Source: Spirochaetales bacterium
Lineage (GTDB): Bacteria; Spirochaetota; Spirochaetia; UBA9216
Reading direction: 5' to 3'
Assembly: GCA_016839055.1 (NCBI GenBank)
Contig: JAEKNX010000025.1
Span: 1-39,163, forward strand
DNA length: 39,163 nucleotides
Numbering within the stretch: the stretch's first letter is position 1; every line of letters begins with the position of its first letter. A program made the translations under genes and the position numbers. This document shows positions 34,124 to 39,163 of this stretch, piece after piece. The notes below the pieces were generated by a model. It ran no database searches. It was given only the letters and a program-made list of their open reading frames with translations, and was not told where the DNA came from.

Positions 34124-34939
34124 ATGAATAAAACAGTAGACTGGAATGAGCTTTGGGGGATAAATCTTCTTAATGCATCATGGCGAAGGAATCGGGAGAA
34201 TCCTGTTGCTTTGTGGGATAAACGAGCTATTGCATATAACAGGATGATTGCATCACGTACTGCACAGACAGAACAGATAATGAATAAGCTTGAGATCAGA
34301 GCTGATGATTGTGTTCTCGATATCGGTTCAGGCCCGGGAACTCTCACTATCCCTCTTGCAGAAATAGCTGCCGAGGTAACGGCTGTTGATCCGTCGAGTA
34401 AAATGATAGACTGTATAAAAGAGAAGGTGAAAAAGGCTGGATATGAAAATATCAGTTATGTAAACAGAACCTGGGAAGATGCTATCTCAGGTATTGATTT
34501 TGATAACATAGATGTTGTTGTCGCTTGTCATTGTCTTATAATGCCTGACATGAAAGAAGCTCTCAGGAAGATGAATGCCGCTGCCGGGCGCCGGGTTTAT
34601 CTTTTCAGATTTGCGGGCATAACAGGAGGGGCTTTTGAAAAGTTGTGGCCGGAATTATATGATGAAAAGTTTAGGCCTAATCCGGATTATATCTATATAG
34701 TAAATATTTTGCATCAGATGGGAATCTATGCCGATATTGAGATTCTTGAGCAAAGAACAACGCGTATTTTTTCCTCCTGCGATGAAGCTGTTGATGATCT
34801 GTTGGAAAGTTTTGTTGACCCTCCGGAAAATGCGCGACAGATTATTTACCGATATATGAAGAAGACTCTTGAATCTAAAAACGGAGCTCTCTGTTTAGAG
34901 CAGGATTTCAAGGTCGCAATGATTAGCTGGCATAAATAG
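34124..34939 (+). CDS. SAM-dependent methyltransferase closing the nik operon
   Basis: A 271-residue class I methyltransferase with a distinctive N-terminus, WNELWGINLLNASWRRNREN, then the SAM loop CVLDIGSGPGTLTIPLA and acidic ITAVDPSSKMID-like strand VTAVDPSSKMIDCI. I start at ATG 34124 (MNKTVDWNELW) because AAGGTGAT lies upstream; the longer frame begins at 34088. It is the last gene of the nik/NicO/cooC unit. Related methyltransferases with this N-terminal signature accompany metal uptake genes in anaerobes as I recall, but the substrate is unknown. Metallophore or corrinoid/tetrapyrrole methylation would fit the context. Confidence 0.75.
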   Translation: MNKTVDWNELWGINLLNASWRRNRENPVALWDKRAIAYNRMIASRTAQTEQIMNKLEIRADDCVLDIGSGPGTLTIPLAEIAAEVTAVDPSSKMIDCIKEKVKKAGYENISYVNRTWEDAISGIDFDNIDVVVACHCLIMPDMKEALRKMNAAAGRRVYLFRFAGITGGAFEKLWPELYDEKFRPNPDYIYIVNILHQMGIYADIEILEQRTTRIFSSCDEAVDDLLESFVDPPENARQIIYRYMKKTLESKNGALCLEQDFKVAMISWHK

Positions 34940-35046
34940 TCTGAATAGAGCCTTGGTGTTTTTCGGGCTGAATACTGAGTTTTCTCTGCAACAGATGAAG
35001 AATCGTCAATGCTATGACGTATTTATGGAAATAAGTTAGAGCTAAG

Positions 35047-35080
35047 GGTCAAGGGTATCCCGTAAAGGATACCCTTGACC
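35047..35080. terminator. Strong bidirectional terminator hairpin
   Basis: A perfect 14-bp stem (35047-35060 with 35067-35080) and 6-base loop CGTAAA. It separates two converging units, the plus-strand nik operon and the minus-strand exporter gene. No long T run. Between 34940 and 35046 I see no gene. Confidence 0.65.
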
Positions 35081-35084
35081 TACA

Positions 35085-36539
35085 TTAACCTGCAGGCACG
35101 GCTTCAGGGAGTCTCCAACGGCCTGCCATATCCTGTTTTTCGACGAGGCTGCGGTAAAGTCCTCCCTCGGTCATTAGCTCTGAATGTCTGCCGCTCTGTA
35201 CAATTTTACCCTCATCAAGAACAAGGATATTGTCCGCCGATCTTATGGTGTTCAGCCTGTGCGCTATGACAATGACCGTCCGGTCTTCTGCTAACCTACT
35301 GACTGCCTTCTGAATTTTTACCTCATTAATTGGATCGACGTTGCTTGTCATCTCATCGAGTATTACGATGGGAGCGTCATTCAGAAAGGCCCTAGCTATC
35401 GACAGCCGTTGTTTCTGGCCGCCAGAGAGGCCTATACCGTTTTCTCCGATAACTGTCTGATATCCTTCCGGCAGATTCAAAATGAAATCATGAATCATAG
35501 CTTTTTCCGCCGCAGCGAAAATATCTTCAGGAGAAGCATTCCGGCATCCTATTCGGATATTGTTATAGATAGTGTCGGCGAAGAGGATAACATTTTGCAT
35601 GACGATACTGATACTGCCGAGAAGATCGTCATATGCAATCTCCTTCGTGTCTATTCCTCCGATTTTTATACTGCCCTCATTGGGATCCCAGAAGCGCAGG
35701 AGCAGATTTGTGAGCGTTGTCTTTCCCGAACCTGAAGGCCCGACCAGTGCCGTGAGCGAACCCTGCGGAATTCTGAAATCTGCGTCCTGAAGTCTGAAGC
35801 CGTCCTCTTCATAACCGAATTCAACATGTTCAAAGTATATATCGAAATTGGAAGGTTTCTGCGGATTATCAGCTTCAGGAACCGGAGGGGCATCAGTAAC
35901 CGATCTTATCCTATTATAGCTGTCCTTAACCTTGAGGTAGTTAAGCCAGTGGCTCTCCATGTTCATGAAGGGTTTAAAAAACTCACGGCTTATTATTATG
36001 AACATCAGATAATGAAAAATCGACAGCTCGTTTCTGAATGCAAGAAAAGCTCCTGTACACGCCAACAGTGCGAACCCGAGTTCTATTACAAGATTGTAGC
36101 CTCCGAGAAGAAGGGCTGAAAAGCCGGCAGCCTTCTTGCTGTTTTTTCCGAAATCTTCGGTACTCTTATTAAGTTTATCTTCGAAATCCCGGCTTTCACT
36201 GAAGGTCTTGAGGACAGGTAGTCCTTTGACATATTCAACGAAGAGGCTGACCATGTCTGCGAGTTTGTCGTTGACGGATTTCTGGATTGATTTTCCCTTT
36301 TTAAGGCCTACCCACAGAATAATCAATCCTATCGGCAGAAGACTTATCATAATAAGACCCATTTTAATATTGACTGTAAAAAGGCCTGCACCTAGAATTA
36401 ATGCAGTCAGAAAATCGCTTGTCATTCTTGTCCATAGATGTCCGACCACATTCTCCATGGAATCGACATCTTTATGAATTATGGTCAAAAAATAATATAA
36501 TATCCTGCATACAGTAAGAATGTGAGAGTAATTTCGCAT
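35085..36539 (-). pseudogene. N-terminally truncated ABC exporter (permease-ATPase)
   Basis: The frame encodes the back part of a type IV ABC exporter half-transporter. Homology begins near residue 22 (HKDVDSMENVVGHLWTRM) in the middle of the membrane domain; the first two helices, about 120 residues, are missing. The ATPase is complete: Walker A GPSGSGKTT, signature LSGGQKQRLSIARAFL, Walker B IVILDEMTSNVD and H-loop IVIAHRLNTI. Family proteins are about 580 residues; this is at most 484. The break is about 70 bases from tRNA-Leu, suggesting that insertion or deletion at the tRNA removed the 5' end. The protein is probably non-functional unless another start supplies the lost helices. Confidence 0.7.
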
Positions 36540-36548
36540 CTTTACATT

Positions 36549-36632
36549 GCCCAGGTGGTGAAATTGGTAGACACGCTAGGTTCAGGGTCTAGTGCTCTTA
36601 CGGGTGTGCTGGTTCGAGTCCAGTTCTGGGCA
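36549..36632 (+). tRNA. tRNA-Leu, anticodon CAG
   Basis: An 84-base cloverleaf: acceptor GCCCAGG pairs with TCTGGGC (one G-T), D-loop AAATTGGTAGAC, anticodon loop with TTCAGGG (CAG), a long variable arm (GCTCTTACGGGTGT), T-loop GTTCGAGTC, discriminator A. Close by eye to the bacterial tRNA-Leu(CAG) pattern. The CCA end is not encoded. Confidence 0.93.
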
Positions 36633-36635
36633 AAA
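36615..36635 (+). repeat. tRNA 3'-end direct repeat, copy 1
   Basis: The last 18 bases of tRNA-Leu plus three A form a 21-base sequence repeated exactly at 36796-36816. Such duplicated tRNA ends mark integration sites of mobile elements or tRNA-linked repeats. Confidence 0.75.
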
Positions 36636-36638
36636 AAA

Positions 36639-36670
36639 GGCAAGCTTGCAATGCAGGCTTGTCTTTTTTT
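36639..36670 (+). terminator. Terminator of tRNA-Leu
   Basis: GGCAAGCTTGC (36639-36649) pairs with GCAGGCTTGTC (36653-36663) with two wobbles, followed by seven T. Confidence 0.8.
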
Positions 36671-36816
36671 GTATCAGGAAGAACTGGCGAGATCCGAAGG
36701 AACGGCGCGAAAACCTGGAGCGCAAATCGACAGGACGTCGATTTAGTGACGCAGGCGGCCAGGAACCTGGAGGCAGGATGCCGATGGGTGGATGGCGAGT
36801 CCAGTTCTGGGCAAAA
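36671..36816 (+). repeat. tRNA-linked repeat unit ending in tRNA 3'-end copy 2
   Basis: This GC-rich unit holds a small hairpin (AAATCGAC/GTCGATTT near 36724-36745) and ends with the second copy (36796-36816) of the tRNA-Leu 3' end. No tRNA body precedes that copy, so it is not a second tRNA. The reading frames across it look like chance frames. It may be an attachment-site scar or a repeat tied to tRNA ends. Confidence 0.55.
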
Positions 36817-36840
36817 TAAACCCTTTCGGGGGAAGAGATT

Positions 36841-36877
36841 AGGAGTTTGGTCAAATTGTGATGAACTCCTTTTTTTG
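36841..36877 (+). terminator. Second terminator after the tRNA repeat
   Basis: AGGAGTT (36841-36847) pairs with AACTCCT (36864-36870), followed by a run of T to 36877. Having its own terminator behind the duplicated tRNA end implies that the whole tail was copied from a tRNA locus. Confidence 0.6.
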
Positions 36878-36937
36878 TGTCAAATTTTGGACTGACGCCA
36901 GTATTGACGCCAGAAAAAAGGTGATTGGTCGGATTGA

Positions 36938-36974
36938 ATGTGGAAAAGTTTCTATATTAGACTAGAAGCATGAC
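36938..36974. repeat. Palindromic repeat, diverged copy
   Basis: ATGTGGAAAAGTTTCTATATTAG-like sequence (36938-36960) then ACTAGAAGCATGAC. It is a weaker relative of the repeats at 37018 and 38271. From here to the IS21 remnant no gene is visible. Confidence 0.4.
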
Positions 36975-37017
36975 TTCAGTTTTATAAAACTATGAGCTGG
37001 GATAATAGAAGTCAGAA

Positions 37018-37085
37018 AGTTGAACATATTTCATTATCGGAATATGGAAGAATTTCCACATTAGTTGAAAAAGCCATCGCATGAT
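37018..37085. repeat. Palindromic repeat, copy A
   Basis: About 68 bases: AGTTGAACATATT, CATTATCGG, then the near-palindrome ATATGGAAGAATTTCCACAT, then TTAGTTGAAAAA and GCATGA. A similar block lies at 38271-38345 on the other side of the IS21 remnant. Confidence 0.6.
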
Positions 37086-37229
37086 TTCGAGGAAGTGACG
37101 GATTTTAATATATTCGAGTAGGTGCTGATTTATCAGTACAAAGGATCTTTACAGTTATTACTTTCAGAAAAGGTTGGCCGGACTCTCTCTTTTCCCGTAC
37201 TTGTTTGTTGCATAATATAGATACCCAGA

Positions 37230-38199
37230 ATTGCAAACCAGAATTCCCCACTTTTGCAGAATGGAATTCCCCATAAATGCAAAAGCCATCACAGGCTCCC
37301 GCTGGGCCGCCGACCTTTGTAATAACGACAAAACAAGGGAGGCAACAGAGAAGGATGCTTGCAATGGCCGAGATAAATATTATCAGAGATGATTATTTTC
37401 GTGAAGGATTAAACATATCGGAAATATCAAGAAATAACGGAATAGATAGGAAAACAGCGAGAAAATATGTAATGGCGGATAACTGGAATAACAAACCACT
37501 ATGCTGCAGCAAAAATAAGTCCAAACTTGATCCGTACAAAGCCTTGATAGATTCCTGGATTAAAGAAGACTGCAAAAGAAGAAGGAAGCAGCGTCATACT
37601 GCCCAGAGGATACACAACAGGCTCTGCGACGAAATCGGTGAAGACTTTGATTGTTCATACAGAACCGTAGCAGCCTATGTTTCGCTAAAACGAAAAGAGA
37701 TTTTCAAGATAAGCTCAATGGCTCTTCCATTGCAGCATAAAGCAGGAGAAGCCCAAGCTGATTTTGGGCAGGCTGATTATATTGAATGGAAAACTTATTA
37801 ACGGTCATTATTTAATCCTGTCATTACCTCACAGCAACGGTGGATACATCCAGCTGTTTAAGGGAGAGAAAAGACGGAAAAAGACTGCTGACTGATCGAT
37901 TTCTGCGGTTCCAACAGCATTATGGTTTTGAAGCGGCCTTCTGTAATCCTGCATCAGGAAATGAAAAAGGACATGTAGAAAACAAGGTTGGATATCTAAG
38001 ACGAAATCTACTGGTTCCTGTTCCTGAGTTTGACAACTTGATTGATTTCAATAAAGAACTTCTAAAAAAATGTGATACCGATCACATGAGGCCCCATTAC
38101 CGAAAAGAAATCTCTATAGAAACTCTAATTGAAGATGATACAGCAGAAATGCTTGAGCTGCCTCGTGTACTGAGGTTGCGGATTAAAATAAATAAATAA
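37230..38199 (+). mobile_element. Remnant of an IS21-family element
   Basis: Two GAATTCCCCA motifs 23 bases apart (37241, 37264) before the gene look like the multiple transposase-binding repeats of an IS21 end. The istA gene is broken and no istB follows. The right end cannot be placed firmly; TAACTCACG occurs twice at about 38200 and 38240. Confidence 0.7.
37355..38199 (+). pseudogene. istA: IstA transposase of IS21 family, frameshifted and internally deleted
   Basis: From ATG 37355 the N-terminal part (EINIIRDDYFREGLNISEIS, the helix-turn-helix, then RRKQRHTAQRIHNRL and GEAQADFGQADYIE with the first catalytic D) is readable. Near 37788 one base is lost and the sense continues in another frame as NGKLINGHYLILSLPHSNGG and YIQLFKGE. 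At about 37875 a deletion joins this to DRFLRFQQHYGFEAAFCNPA and EKGHVENKVGYLRRNLLVPV in a third frame. The middle third, with the second catalytic D, is missing. Dead gene. Confidence 0.8.
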
Positions 38200-38270
38200 A
38201 TAACTCACGACCTCTTCCGGTGTCCGGATGAGAAAAAATAACTCACGGGCTACACTACGTGCAGCTATGA

Positions 38271-38345
38271 AGTTGAACATATTACATTATCGGCAGTCTT
38301 TAATATGTAAGAATTTCCATATTAGTTGAAAAAACTATAGCATGA
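38271..38345. repeat. Palindromic repeat, copy B
   Basis: AGTTGAACATATTACATTAT, then an extra insert relative to copy A, then ATATGTAAGAATTTCCATAT, TTAGTTGAAAAA and GCATGA. Same order as 37018-37085. Confidence 0.6.
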
Positions 38346-38362
38346 GATGTAATAACCGAGTT

Positions 38363-38725
38363 TTATAAATAAGTTTTATAGTTGTGACCTAGAACCTCTC
38401 CAAGTCTCTTTGCAAGATCAAGAGAGATGTTTCTCCGGCCTTTTTCTATGTCGGAAATATATTGTTTTGAACGCCCTCCGATTGCTTCACCTAATTCTGT
38501 TTGAGTCATTTTCAAGTTTGAACGATGAATCTCAACAGTTTCTCCGGGGGTAGGCTTCATTTCATTAAACCAGTCAGTCGAGGTGATTTCGATGAGTTCA
38601 TCTTCATCTTCTATAATCTCGACCAGGTCTTCCCCAAAATCTTTCTTGAGAAGGTCAATCAGCGGCTTATATTCCTCTCCCTGGATTTGAATATCAATAT
38701 GGGGCGTTTTCACGTGAACCTGCAT
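38363..38725 (-). CDS. HigA-type antitoxin with helix-turn-helix domain
   Basis: A 120-residue XRE-family antitoxin. The C-terminal half holds the helix-turn-helix (LKMTQTELGEAIGGRSKQYI then SDIEKGRRNISLDLAKRLGE). The N-terminal part is acidic (DLVEIIEDEDELIEITSTDW) and likely wraps the toxin. I start at ATG 38725 (MQVHVKTP) because GGAGG lies six bases before; the longer frame begins at 38740. It overlaps the toxin gene by 32 bases and is the second gene, the HigBA order. Confidence 0.82.
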   Translation of the reverse strand: MQVHVKTPHIDIQIQGEEYKPLIDLLKKDFGEDLVEIIEDEDELIEITSTDWFNEMKPTPGETVEIHRSNLKMTQTELGEAIGGRSKQYISDIEKGRRNISLDLAKRLGEVLGHNYKTYL

Positions 38726-38957
38726 AATAAACCTCCACAATTATTGAGTCGTCTTCATTTCTCCAACAAGCAACCCATTTATATGATAGGTGGCAATGAA
38801 ATTCATTTTTACCGAGTTTGCTGAAATTTGGCCATGATGGTTGAATCGGGCCATCAGCCTCAAGGTCAACGACCAAGGCTGCAAATTTCTTTTGTTCAGC
38901 AACAGGCATTTTTCGCAAGCTCTTTAGAACTTTGTTTTTCATTGTTACCTTGTACAT
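38694..38957 (-). CDS. HigB/RelE-type toxin
   Basis: A small basic RelE-superfamily toxin, a probable ribosome-dependent mRNA endonuclease. It shows KVLKSLRKMPVAEQKKFAAL, GPIQPSWPNFSKLGKNEFHC and HLSYKWVACWRNEDDSIIVE, ending YYAGSRENAPY. ATG 38957 (MYKVTMKNK) gives the usual family start; ATG 38942 has AAGGT four bases upstream and would fit the promoter better, since 38957 falls almost at the expected transcription start. The antitoxin overlaps its end. Confidence 0.8.
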   Translation of the reverse strand: MYKVTMKNKVLKSLRKMPVAEQKKFAALVVDLEADGPIQPSWPNFSKLGKNEFHCHLSYKWVACWRNEDDSIIVEVYYAGSRENAPY

Positions 38958-38962
38958 AAATA

Positions 38963-38991
38963 AATGTACCACTATAAAGGGTACTAGTCAA
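38963..38991 (-). promoter_or_regulatory. Promoter and likely operator of the toxin-antitoxin pair
   Basis: On the minus strand TTGACT (38991-38986), 17 bases, TACATT (38968-38963). The inverted repeat GTACC (38966-38970)/GGTAC (38980-38984) covers the spacer and -10, a good position for autorepression by the antitoxin. Confidence 0.5.
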
Positions 38992-39163
38992 TCTTAAAAT
39001 GAAAAATCTTCAAGTTTTCAGCTGCAATAATAACGTTATAAAATTTATCGACTATAGATGCCATCATTGAAAAAGTGGAATTCTCATTTGGAGGTAATTT
39101 AAAAGTTGAAGCAGCGGTAAAATTTCTGAGTATAACTATATGTGGGAACACAGCGAACATCAG
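38992..39163. other. Window end with a possible partial reading frame
   Basis: From about 39052 one plus-strand frame stays open to the window edge (IIEKVEFSFGGNLKVEAAVK then FLSITICGN), with GGAGG near 39091 but no good start. I do not recognise it and it may be chance. Confidence 0.2.

Noticed and set aside
36592-36895. Several overlapping frames across the tRNA tail
   Set aside because: They read through tRNA-Leu, its terminator and the duplicated tRNA end; such frames next to tRNAs are commonly mis-annotated as proteins.
36938-38345. CRISPR array
   Set aside because: The repeats are too few, too divergent and unevenly spaced, with an IS21 remnant between them, and no cas genes are present.

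Overview
The window looks like part of the chromosome of an anaerobic spirochaete. The main clue is that the exported binding proteins have signal peptides running into an AGG-x-x-E start (AGGVSE, AGGVQE, AGGKQE), a habit typical of Spirochaeta, Treponema and Sphaerochaeta relatives. A CsgG/PEGA surface protein with a LamG/RCC1 lipoprotein fits this. The phylum is an inference; no rRNA or housekeeping marker is present. The DNA carries many scars: truncated genes, two insertion-sequence remnants or copies, and several decayed reading frames.

Layout. (1) 1-2780: phosphonate importer phnC-phnE behind a beheaded phnD. (2) 2795-6348, minus strand: two-gene envelope operon (CsgG/PEGA protein, then a LamG+RCC1 lipoprotein). 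(3) 6484-8885: scarred zone, with an IS element joining the stump of a methyltransferase to the stump of a flavodoxin. (4) 8879-12712, minus strand: a nitrogenase-like operon (NifH-like, NifD-like, NifK-like, SAM methyltransferase). (5) 13226-14002: DeoR-type regulator. (6) 14140-20903, plus strand: seven tightly coupled genes, a FecBCD/BtuFCD-type importer, a TsaA-FmdE fusion and larC-larE-larB for the nickel-pincer nucleotide. (7) 20904-22441: decayed or frameshifted small genes. (8) 22442-25706: Ugp-type importer without its ATPase. (9) 25846-26082: decayed second copy of the nifH-like gene. (10) 26200-34939, plus strand: nickel/peptide-type ABC importer (NikB, a NikC-NikD-NikE triple fusion and, further down, a NikA-like binding protein), a NicO nickel transporter carrying an inserted CO-dehydrogenase-like segment, CooC, and another methyltransferase. 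(11) 35085-39163: N-terminally truncated ABC exporter, tRNA-Leu with a duplicated 3' end, IS21 remnant, palindromic repeats and a HigBA-like toxin-antitoxin pair.

The striking part is 8.9-35 kb. It combines a nitrogenase-like reductase with a 3+1 cysteine pattern, nickel-pincer nucleotide synthesis, two routes of nickel or metal-chelate uptake, a CooC nickel chaperone and methyltransferases. Neither larA nor a CO dehydrogenase nor F430 genes (cfbA/B/E) are present. My inference is that this is a nickel acquisition and nickel-cofactor locus centred on an uncharacterised nitrogenase-like enzyme. Decayed nifH-like DNA beside the nik operon suggests that the two arms were once contiguous and divergently transcribed.
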